From Croceivirga sp. (GTDB taxonomy: Bacteria; Bacteroidota; Bacteroidia; Flavobacteriales; Flavobacteriaceae), in NCBI GenBank assembly GCA_028284665.1, contig JANQRG010000022.1:1-64000 (forward strand): 64,000 nt of DNA. Direction: 5' to 3'. Numbering within the stretch: position 1 is the stretch's first letter; the number at the start of each line of letters is the position of its first letter. A model generated the notes under the pieces. That model was not told where the DNA came from. It ran no database searches and saw only the letters and a program-made list of their open reading frames with translations. The translations under genes were made by a program, and so were the position numbers. Positions 1-7,982 of this stretch are shown here, piece after piece.

Positions 1-1
1 T

Positions 2-649
2 ATTGGCGTAGAGAATCCTCAATTTCTAACCGTAGTGGGTGTCATTAAAGATTTTCATTATGAATCCCTTAGACGGGATATTGGGGCATTAAGTTTGACA
101 ATAGGAAATTCAACGGGGGCTATGGCGGTAAAGCTAAATACCGGCAACTTTTCTTCAGCAATTACCGCTATTGAAAGTATATGGAATACTGTTGCCCCAG
201 GGCAGCCTTTTAATTACCGCTTCATGGATGATGCCTTTAACAGCACCTATGAAGCCGACCAAAACCTGGGAAGAATCTTTATCGCTTTCACGATATTATC
301 CATTTTTATTGCTTGTCTGGGACTTTTTGGGTTGGCTGCCTTTAATGCGGAAAAAAGGATAAAGGAAATTGGTGTACGCAAGGTACTGGGAGCAACTGTT
401 GGTCAAATTACGTTTAGGCTAACTAAAGACTTTTTGAAGTTGGTGAGTATTGCTATTCTGATTTCCGTACCGGTTGGTTGGTTTGTTATGAACAAATGGC
501 TGGAAGACTTTTCGTACCGCATAGAGATCAATGGGTGGATCTTTTTGTTGGCTGCAGTTATGGCCATTGCCGTTGCGATACTCACGGTAAGTTATCAAAG
601 TATTAAAGCGGCTATTGCAGATCCGGTAAAAAGTTTACGCACAGAATAA
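2..649 (+). CDS. P1: FtsX/MacB-type ABC permease, C-terminal 215 aa only
   Basis: The reading frame is open from the left edge, so only the end of PCD2 and the second FtsX domain (three TM helices) are present. Visible landmarks are the PCD2 strand VVGVIKDFHYESLRRDIGAL, the coupling motif KEIGVRKVLGA after the first helix of this half, and the tail NPVKSLRTE. The PCD2 part is closest by eye to P11 (ESLRRDIGALSLSLG, FMDDAFNSTYASEQNLGR) and also resembles P9 and P10, so P1 belongs to their subgroup although it lies about 17 kb away from them. P2 follows after a 16-nt spacer. The internal ATG at 35 is not a real start. Confidence 0.93.
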   Translation: MGVENPQFLTVVGVIKDFHYESLRRDIGALSLTIGNSTGAMAVKLNTGNFSSAITAIESIWNTVAPGQPFNYRFMDDAFNSTYEADQNLGRIFIAFTILSIFIACLGLFGLAAFNAEKRIKEIGVRKVLGATVGQITFRLTKDFLKLVSIAILISVPVGWFVMNKWLEDFSYRIEINGWIFLLAAVMAIAVAILTVSYQSIKAAIADPVKSLRTE

Positions 650-665
650 TCAAAAACGAACGATC
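650..665 (+). repeat. 16-nt spacer identical to 5538-5553
   Basis: The spacer TCAAAAACGAACGATC between P1 and P2 is repeated base for base between P3 and P4. With the flanking stop and start codons the identity extends to 22 nt. It includes the conserved ATC-ATG start context of the array. The most likely cause is ancestry by tandem duplication or recombination between copies. Confidence 0.8.
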
Positions 666-3089
666 ATGCTTAAGAATCATTTCAAGGTTGCTTTCAGATA
701 TCTAAAAAGCCATCCCTCGTTTACCATAATCAATGTTCTTGGGCTAACCCTGGGGTTCTTTTGTTTTTTTCTGTTGAACTCCTACGTTTTAAAGGAGAAT
801 TCATTTGATAAAAATCAAGAACGAGTATATCGGCTGTTACAAAAAACCACTGATGAAAATGGCGAGGTACTGGAAACCGCGCAGGCTCCTCCCAAAGTTG
901 GGGTCGAATCTAAGGAGTTATTTGATGAGATTGAAAATCAAACCCGTATTTTTTACATGGGCCGCAGAAATATCGGCAACGATCCGGAGAACGTAACCCA
1001 CCAGGAAATAGCAATACTGGATAATAGTTTTTTGCAGGTTTTTGACTTTCCACTGCTTGAAGGCACTACTAAAACGTTATCCAATAACCCAAACGGGTTT
1101 ATTTTGACCCAATCCACCAAAGAACTGTATTTTGGAGAAGCCCCCGCTTTGGGAAAACTATTGAAAATAGATGAGGAAGAATATCCGGTAGTTGGTGTTT
1201 TAGAGGATTTTCCCGAAAACTCCCATTTAGAAAACCTGGTGTTCTTAAGCTATCAAATGGCTACTGAGCGTTTTGAATGGTTTGACGATTTCATGACCTC
1301 AAACTGGTCTAATAGCCAACCTATTACCTACTTCAAGATTTTACCGGATACGGACATGACCCTTCTGGGGCAAAAGATTACCGCTTTAGCTCAGGAAAAC
1401 TATCCGGAAAACAGACCGTTCAATAGTAAGTATTCCCTTCAAGCTATAAAGGACATCCATCTTTATGATGCCGAAGTACGGGGTGAGATTAATAAGAATA
1501 AGGGTAACGCACTTTATGTGAACTTGTTTTTCTGGGTGAGTATTCTCATTCTCTTAGTTGCTTGTTTTAACTATACTGGCTTATTGAACATTGCCTTTAT
1601 AGATAGATCTAAAGAAATTGGGCTTCGCCAAATTGTAGGAGCAAAAAAATCCCACTTACTACGGCAATTCATTGCTGAAAGTCTGTTGTTAATTTCCGCT
1701 TCCATGCTTTTGGCTTATACTTTCCTCTGGATTTTACAGCCACTAGTCCAAAAATGGTTTAGTACTTCTTTGACCTTAACAGAGGTGCCGCTTATGGGAA
1801 TGGTGTTCATTCTAATTTCAGGTTTAGTTGTAGGCCTACTTTCTGTAGGCTATCCCTTTTGGACAATTATTCGTGCTAAGAAATCATCCTCTTTAAGAAA
1901 CACAATTGCTGTAGGTTCAAAATTACCCTTTAGAAGGGTTATGTTAACATTTCAGTTCATAGCGGTTATTTGCTTTATCACAGCCTCCGTTGTTTTTCGT
2001 CATCAGATGAGTTTTTTAGAAAGCAAGGAATTAGGCTTTGAAAAAGAGGGATTGGCAACAGTGGATATTAATAGTGGAATTTTAAGAAGGCAGTTTCAAG
2101 CAATAAAAACCGAATTTTTAAGAATCCCGGAAGTAACGGCAGTTTCGGCCAGCTCCAGAGTGCCGGGGGAATGGAAGACAATTCCCGTAGCTAAAGTAAA
2201 TCGGGACGGACAAGACCTTTCGGAATCACAGGATATGCTTTTTTTTGGTGTGGATGAGCACTTTTTGGAAACCTACAACATCACACTTTTAGAAGGGGTT
2301 AATTTTGATGGCACGCCCAATGACAGTACCAAAGTGCTTATCAACAAAGCAGCGGCATTGGCTTTAGGCCTGGATGCCACAGTAGGACAGTATATAGAAA
2401 TACCCAGGTGGAGTTTTGGCGGCAGTAGTGGAAATTTATCAGTGCCTTTTAGAGGTCAAATTAGCGGCATTGTTGAGAATTTTCAAATTGAGGATTTTAG
2501 AACCAATGTTAAACCCTTAATTATTGGGAATTGGAACAATCCAATACATTCAATCGACTATTACACGCTTAACATCTCAACACCGGATTGGTCAAAAACC
2601 TTAGCCGCGCTAAAAGAGGTCAATGATTCCTTTGATCCTTCCACTCCAATAGAAATCAACATTTTAAACGATAAGTTTTCACGCTTTTTTGATAAGGATA
2701 TAGAACATTTCAGGCTATTAAACTTCTTTTCCGTAATTGTGATATTTCTTTCATGTATGGGGCTTTTCGCCATGAGCGCATTTATTGCAAGTAGCAGGAC
2801 CAAAGAAATTGGTATCAGAAAAGTGTTGGGCTCCAGTATTCCGGAACTATTGTATCTATTGTCTAAGGATTTTTTGAAATTAGTACTTATCAGTTTCCTG
2901 ATAGCTACACCAATTGCCTGGTATTTAATGACCCAATGGCTTTTACGCTTTGCCTATCGCATCGATTTTGCGTGGTGGGCCCTGGCCATAGCAGGTATTG
3001 CCTGCCTAATATTGACTTTGCTAACCGTTAGCTTTCAGTCACTTAAATCGGCTACTGCAAATCCGGCAAAAAGTTTACGTACAGAATAA
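666..3089 (+). CDS. P2: double-FtsX ABC permease, 807 aa
   Basis: Reference architecture for the array: cytoplasmic amphipathic start (MLKNHFKVAFRYL), TM1 about 17-39, PCD1 about 40-280, TM2 about 288-310, coupling motif at 316, TM3-TM4 about 335-405, TM5 about 425-447, PCD2 about 450-670, TM6 about 683-708, coupling motif at 713, TM7-TM8, tail NPAKSLRTE. The family couples cytoplasmic ATP hydrolysis to periplasmic movement (COG0577-like); the substrate is not readable from sequence. P2 is a divergent copy. Its first coupling motif reads KEIGLRQIVGA (Gln for Lys), the usual CINFMNLSTA at the end of TM2 is CFNYTGLLNIAF, and PCD2 has a Gly/Ser-rich insert (FGGSSGNLS, near residue 583). The second motif is canonical (KEIGIRKVLGS). 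No close sister copy was recognised. Confidence 0.94.
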   Translation: MLKNHFKVAFRYLKSHPSFTIINVLGLTLGFFCFFLLNSYVLKENSFDKNQERVYRLLQKTTDENGEVLETAQAPPKVGVESKELFDEIENQTRIFYMGRRNIGNDPENVTHQEIAILDNSFLQVFDFPLLEGTTKTLSNNPNGFILTQSTKELYFGEAPALGKLLKIDEEEYPVVGVLEDFPENSHLENLVFLSYQMATERFEWFDDFMTSNWSNSQPITYFKILPDTDMTLLGQKITALAQENYPENRPFNSKYSLQAIKDIHLYDAEVRGEINKNKGNALYVNLFFWVSILILLVACFNYTGLLNIAFIDRSKEIGLRQIVGAKKSHLLRQFIAESLLLISASMLLAYTFLWILQPLVQKWFSTSLTLTEVPLMGMVFILISGLVVGLLSVGYPFWTIIRAKKSSSLRNTIAVGSKLPFRRVMLTFQFIAVICFITASVVFRHQMSFLESKELGFEKEGLATVDINSGILRRQFQAIKTEFLRIPEVTAVSASSRVPGEWKTIPVAKVNRDGQDLSESQDMLFFGVDEHFLETYNITLLEGVNFDGTPNDSTKVLINKAAALALGLDATVGQYIEIPRWSFGGSSGNLSVPFRGQISGIVENFQIEDFRTNVKPLIIGNWNNPIHSIDYYTLNISTPDWSKTLAALKEVNDSFDPSTPIEINILNDKFSRFFDKDIEHFRLLNFFSVIVIFLSCMGLFAMSAFIASSRTKEIGIRKVLGSSIPELLYLLSKDFLKLVLISFLIATPIAWYLMTQWLLRFAYRIDFAWWALAIAGIACLILTLLTVSFQSLKSATANPAKSLRTE

Positions 3090-3110
3090 ACCATCAAGAA
3101 AGGAACCATC

Positions 3111-5537
3111 ATGTTTAAGAACTATTTAAAAATAGCTTGGCGTAACCTGATCAAAAACAGGGTGTATTCCACCATTAATATTGGTGGTTTGGCTATTGGG
3201 ATAACAGCATGTCTGTTAATCCTGCAATATGTAATGTTTGAGTTCAGCTATGAAAACTTCCATGAAAAGAAAGACCGGATTTATCGAGTGCATCAGGACA
3301 GGTATGATAATGGAAAACTGTCTACCCAATGGGCAGCCGGTGCTTATGCGGTTGGAAACTCCTTTGCCGAAAAAATTCCGGAAATAGAAGCGTACGTAAA
3401 GGTGGTTGAGACCGAAGACATTGTTGTTGAAGTGGAAAATCTCCCTTTGAAAATTGATAATGTTCTTTTTGCTACAAATTCTTTTTTTACCGTTTTTTCT
3501 TATCCTCTTCTTCAGGGTAAAACCGAAGGTCTTTTAACAGAACCCTATACGGCTGCTATTTCTCAAAGTACAGCACTTAAGATATTTGGCTCAACAAACG
3601 TGGTAGGTAAAACCCTCCCTGTTAGCGGGGAGAGCGCTTATAGGATTACAGGAGTATTTGCCGATATGCCTCCCAATACCCAGTTACAACCTAATTTATT
3701 AGTTTCCTATACCACTTTTGTCGATCAGGTATTATCTGATTCTAATGGAGAAAATACCCCTGAGGAGGCTTGGACCTGGGATGGGTGTTTAACCTATGTG
3801 TTGCTTAAAGAAGGGGTAAGCCCTGCAAATGTGGAGGTCAAATTTCCACCTATTGTAGAGGACGAAGTAGGTGAAGTACTTCAACGATTTAATTCTTCGG
3901 TATTCTATTATCTAAAGCCCTTGACCAGTATACATCTATATTCTAACGATATAGGAGAGCCCGGTCCCACTGGGGATTCGAAAACTACGTATTTGCTTTT
4001 AGGTGTTGCCATATTCGTCATCGTTATTGCCTGGGTAAACTACATTAACCTGGCTACATCAAGAGCGATAAGCCGAGCCAGGGAAGTTGGTGTTCGAAAA
4101 TCTGTTGGATCTCAGCGCAAACACTTAATGGTACAGTTCTTTTTTGAATCTGCCTTGTTCAACGGTTTGGCTGTAATGCTTGCTTTGCTATTAATAGGGC
4201 TGACGTTACCCGTCTTTAGTAGTTTATCCGGCCAACAGGTCTCATACAGCTTGTTTTCGCATTATTATTTTTGGTTAGGCTTATTCTTTCTGTACGTTGT
4301 TGGTGTCTTCTTGTCTGGGTTTTATCCTGCCTTGGTCCTCTCTAAGTTCAAGCCCGTTGAAGTATTAAAAGGTAGTATATCCGGTGCTAATAAAGGCGTC
4401 GGATTGCGAAAAGGGTTGGTAATATTTCAATTTGCCGCTTCACTTTTTTTGCTAATAGGCTCATTGGTAATCTATCGACAAATACAGTTCATGAGGAATC
4501 AGTCTTTGGGTATTGATATTTCCCAAACAGTAGTACTTCCCCCTCCTATTGAAGTGGATTCCACCTATTCCAACAATAAAACCGCCTTTAAGGAGGCACT
4601 TTTACAATATCCTATCTTTCAAAATGTAACCGTATCCTCCTTTGTTCCAGGAACGGGACCAGGTGATAACGCCGGAGGAATACGCTTACTTAGCCAAGAT
4701 GATACAGAACAAAAACAATATCGGTTTATTCGGGTAGACCACGACTTTGTAGATCTTTTTGATGCCACAATTGTTGCTGGCCGTACATTTTCAAAAGACT
4801 TCAGTTCGCAAAGAACAAATGTAATTTTCAATAGAAAGGGGATTGAACAGTTGGGATTTACTAACCCGACAGAAGCTATTGGAAAGCAGATCGAATTCTG
4901 GGGAGACCAATGTGAAATTGTTGGTGTAATTGAAAATTTCCATCAAGAATCACTTCGAGATGCCTACGAACCCCTTATTCTTGTTCTAAATCCTGATGTT
5001 TACGGCTTTTTCTCTATTAAAGTCCAAACCAGCCAACTGGAAAGAAGCCTCGCTTTGGTCCAATCTCAATGGGAAAGGTTCTTTCCGGGAAACACCTTCG
5101 AGTATTTCTTTCTGGATGAACGGTTTAATGAACAATATAAAGCAGATCAACAATTTGGAAAAGCATTCGGAATTTTTACTTCCCTGGCCATTTTCGTGGC
5201 TTGTCTTGGCTTGTTTGGATTGGCTTCCTACACCACATCCCAACGTACAAAAGAAATTGGAGTACGAAAGGTGTTGGGAGCTTCCGTAACCCGGATTTTA
5301 ACCCTTCTCTATAAGGAATTTGCCATGTTGTTGTTACTGGCATTTGTTATTTCCATTCCCCTGGCATGGTACATTATTACCAATTGGCTTAATGGATATG
5401 CTTTTAGAATTGATCTCCATTGGACCTACTTTGCAATTCCATTTATGGTTATTACAATTATCGCACTGCTAACGGTAAGTTTTCAATCCATAAAATCGGC
5501 TACTGCTAATCCAGTGAAAAGTCTAAGAACAGAATAA
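3111..5537 (+). CDS. P3: double-FtsX ABC permease, 808 aa
   Basis: Complete copy starting MFKNYLKIAWRNLIKN, 21 nt after P2; the spacer contains GAAAGGA, one of the few Shine-Dalgarno-like stretches in the array. The first coupling motif is REVGVRKSVGS at 324 and the second KEIGVRKVLGA at 714; the tail is NPVKSLRTE. The helix before the first motif reads WVNYINLATS instead of CINFMNLSTA. The stretch after it (ESALFNGLAVMLA) is matched by P18 (ESLVLNGIAVAIA), which looks like the closest relative. PCD2 has the glycine-rich loop VPGTGPGDNAGG near residue 515. The spacer after the gene is the 16-nt repeat. Confidence 0.94.
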   Translation: MFKNYLKIAWRNLIKNRVYSTINIGGLAIGITACLLILQYVMFEFSYENFHEKKDRIYRVHQDRYDNGKLSTQWAAGAYAVGNSFAEKIPEIEAYVKVVETEDIVVEVENLPLKIDNVLFATNSFFTVFSYPLLQGKTEGLLTEPYTAAISQSTALKIFGSTNVVGKTLPVSGESAYRITGVFADMPPNTQLQPNLLVSYTTFVDQVLSDSNGENTPEEAWTWDGCLTYVLLKEGVSPANVEVKFPPIVEDEVGEVLQRFNSSVFYYLKPLTSIHLYSNDIGEPGPTGDSKTTYLLLGVAIFVIVIAWVNYINLATSRAISRAREVGVRKSVGSQRKHLMVQFFFESALFNGLAVMLALLLIGLTLPVFSSLSGQQVSYSLFSHYYFWLGLFFLYVVGVFLSGFYPALVLSKFKPVEVLKGSISGANKGVGLRKGLVIFQFAASLFLLIGSLVIYRQIQFMRNQSLGIDISQTVVLPPPIEVDSTYSNNKTAFKEALLQYPIFQNVTVSSFVPGTGPGDNAGGIRLLSQDDTEQKQYRFIRVDHDFVDLFDATIVAGRTFSKDFSSQRTNVIFNRKGIEQLGFTNPTEAIGKQIEFWGDQCEIVGVIENFHQESLRDAYEPLILVLNPDVYGFFSIKVQTSQLERSLALVQSQWERFFPGNTFEYFFLDERFNEQYKADQQFGKAFGIFTSLAIFVACLGLFGLASYTTSQRTKEIGVRKVLGASVTRILTLLYKEFAMLLLLAFVISIPLAWYIITNWLNGYAFRIDLHWTYFAIPFMVITIIALLTVSFQSIKSATANPVKSLRTE

Positions 5538-5553
5538 TCAAAAACGAACGATC
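5538..5553 (+). repeat. 16-nt spacer identical to 650-665
   Basis: Second copy of TCAAAAACGAACGATC, here between P3 and P4. A shorter relative (TAATCAAAAACGAA) follows P10 at 22856-22870. Confidence 0.8.
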
Positions 5554-7953
5554 ATGTTTAAAAACTATGTAAAAATCGGGTGGAGGAATCTCCTTAAAAA
5601 CAAAGCGTATTCTTCCATTAATATTGGAGGTTTAGCGCTCGGCATGGCGGTAACCCTGATCATTGGGTTGTGGATCGAAGATGAGATTACCCATAACGAC
5701 TATTTTCAGGACGGTGACCGGATCGCCCAGGTATATCAATCTCAGACCTTTAATGGGCAAACCGGAACCGGCCCTGCCATTCCCCGTCCACTTGAAAATG
5801 CCCTTCGGGAAGGATATGGTGACAATTTTGAGCACTTGCTTATGTGTTCCTGGACAAGCAGTCTTTACCTAAAATACGGAGAAACCAATATTTCCAGGGC
5901 AGGAAATTACATACAACGCCAGGGACCTGAACTTTTGGAATTGAACGTTACCAGGGGCGAAAAAGACGGGCTTCGGGAAATAAATTCCATCATGTTGTCT
6001 GAATCCACTGCTGAGGCCCTTTTTGGAAACCAAGATCCAATAGGAAAAGTGCTACAGGCAAGCAATCAGTACGACCTTATGGTTACCGCAGTGTATGAAG
6101 ATATTCCTGTAAACAACTCCTTCAACGATACCGATTACCTAATTCCCTGGGACCAGTATGTTTCTACCAGGGAATGGGTACAAGAGGCAGAGGACAACTG
6201 GGGAAATAACTCTTTTCAGCTGTTCGTCAAAATTGCTGAAAATACGAACATGGAAGCGGTAACGGCCAAAATCAGAAACGTTAAAAAAGACCTCAATGAA
6301 GATACCGCCGAATTTAACCCGCAGATTTTTCTTCATCCAATGAAAGATTGGTATCTGCGTGGTAATTTCGAAAACGGCAAACAGGTTGGTGGTCGTATCA
6401 AGTACGTTTGGCTTTTCGGAATTATCGGCATGTTTGTTTTACTGTTGGCATGTATCAATTTCATGAATTTGAGCACTGCCCGATCTGAAAAGCGGGCTAA
6501 AGAAGTAGGGATCCGTAAATCAATAGGTTCTCAGCGAGGCCAATTGATAAATCAGTTTTTAAGTGAGTCGTTTCTGATTGTGCTCTTTGCCTTTTTTGTA
6601 GCCGTATTAATTGTACTCTTATCATTAAATGGTTTCAACGATTTGGCTAGAAAAGAGATTGCATTCCCCTGGACAAAGCCAGCCTTTTGGTTACTTTCTT
6701 TGATTTTTATCGTGTTTACTTCTTTACTGGCGGGCAGTTATCCTGCCCTGTACTTATCCGCCTTCCGGCCTGTGGAGGTCCTGAAAGGAACCTTTCAGGG
6801 TGGAAAGTACTCCGGGCTACCGAGAAAGATATTGGTTGTACTTCAATTTACCGTTTCTGTGGCATTTATCATCGGAACAGTAATTGTCATGCAACAAATC
6901 AATTACGCCAAAAACCGTCCTATAGGATATGATAAAGAAGGCTTAATACAGGTGCCCACCTTTAGCGCTGACTTTGAAGGTAAGACTGACTTAATGCGAA
7001 ACGAGTTTATAAACTCAGGGGCCGTAGTGGCCATGGCTACTTCCAGTAGCCCAACCACCCGGATATGGTCAAACAGGGGTGGATTTACATGGGAAGGAAA
7101 GCCCGATGGTTTTCAGGAAGACCTGGCCTGGACCGAAGTGTCCGCGGAATATGCTAAAACCCTCAATCTCAAAATTATAGAGGGCAGGGATTTCTCTCGT
7201 GACTTTGCTTCCGACTCCCTGGGGGTTTTGATCAATGAGACCGCGAAACGGTATCTTGGCATGGAGAATCCGGTTGGAAAGCTAATAAAAGATGACGATG
7301 AGGAGGATCCGGACCCGCCATTAAAGATCATTGGCGTTGTAGAAGATATGATTGCCCAATCTCCTTATGAGCCTGTAAAACAGGGAATGTATGTGTATGA
7401 TCGTTTTGAGAATTTTAGCTATTACAATTTAAGGCTAAATCCCAAGCAAAGTGCTAGCCAAAATATTGCTGTTATCGAACGGGTTTTTAAACAACACTTC
7501 CCGGATATTCCTTTTGAATACCAATTTGTGGATGAGGAATATGGCGAAAAGTTTGCCGCGGAAGAACGTATTGGAAGCTTGTCGGGCATTTTTACTTCTT
7601 TAGCCATTTTGATTAGTTGTCTGGGGCTATTTGGCCTTACCTCATTCGTCGCCGAGCAACGTACTAAAGAAATTGGGGTACGTAAAGTACTGGGAGCATC
7701 CGTACTGAATGTTTGGAATATGCTCTCCAAAGACTTCCTGAAATTGGTTACCCTCTCTTGTTTTATTGCCATTCCTATTTCCTATTACGTCATGAATGGC
7801 TGGCTTCAGGATTATCCGTATCGGGTCATCCTGGAATGGTGGATTTTCGGATTGGCCGTTGTGGGAGCACTGGGCATTACGGTGCTTACGGTAAGTTTTC
7901 AAGCGATTCGGGCAGCAAGGCAGAACCCTGTGAAAAGTCTTCGGACGGAATAA
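5554..7953 (+). CDS. P4: double-FtsX ABC permease with acidic PCD2 loop, 799 aa
   Basis: Starts MFKNYVKIGWRNLLKN. Coupling motifs are KEVGIRKSIGS at 316 and KEIGVRKVLGA at 705; the tail is NPVKSLRTE. PCD1 has IPRPLENALREGYG, matched closely by P16 (IPRPLEFVLREQYG). PCD2 has a very acidic loop (DDDEEDPDPP, near residue 587) just before the conserved strand LKIIGVVEDM; P16 has GEDPDPP at the same place. P4 and P16 are therefore sister copies, about 25 kb apart in the window. P6 is more distantly related. Whether the acidic loop binds a cation or a partner is unknown. Confidence 0.94.
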   Translation: MFKNYVKIGWRNLLKNKAYSSINIGGLALGMAVTLIIGLWIEDEITHNDYFQDGDRIAQVYQSQTFNGQTGTGPAIPRPLENALREGYGDNFEHLLMCSWTSSLYLKYGETNISRAGNYIQRQGPELLELNVTRGEKDGLREINSIMLSESTAEALFGNQDPIGKVLQASNQYDLMVTAVYEDIPVNNSFNDTDYLIPWDQYVSTREWVQEAEDNWGNNSFQLFVKIAENTNMEAVTAKIRNVKKDLNEDTAEFNPQIFLHPMKDWYLRGNFENGKQVGGRIKYVWLFGIIGMFVLLLACINFMNLSTARSEKRAKEVGIRKSIGSQRGQLINQFLSESFLIVLFAFFVAVLIVLLSLNGFNDLARKEIAFPWTKPAFWLLSLIFIVFTSLLAGSYPALYLSAFRPVEVLKGTFQGGKYSGLPRKILVVLQFTVSVAFIIGTVIVMQQINYAKNRPIGYDKEGLIQVPTFSADFEGKTDLMRNEFINSGAVVAMATSSSPTTRIWSNRGGFTWEGKPDGFQEDLAWTEVSAEYAKTLNLKIIEGRDFSRDFASDSLGVLINETAKRYLGMENPVGKLIKDDDEEDPDPPLKIIGVVEDMIAQSPYEPVKQGMYVYDRFENFSYYNLRLNPKQSASQNIAVIERVFKQHFPDIPFEYQFVDEEYGEKFAAEERIGSLSGIFTSLAILISCLGLFGLTSFVAEQRTKEIGVRKVLGASVLNVWNMLSKDFLKLVTLSCFIAIPISYYVMNGWLQDYPYRVILEWWIFGLAVVGALGITVLTVSFQAIRAARQNPVKSLRTE

Positions 7954-7982
7954 AAGACCCGTTTGATCAAAAATCGTCAGTC

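Noticed and set aside
7422-7772. Long antisense open frame in the second FtsX domain of P4, with similar frames opposite many copies
   Set aside because: The same antisense frame recurs because the coupling-motif region is conserved on the coding strand; no start context or independent conservation suggests a gene.
7713-7982. Upstream extension of P5 into P4 (start at 7713)
   Set aside because: The extra 90 residues read through the end of P4 in another frame and have no family resemblance; the start at 7983 restores the conserved N-terminus.
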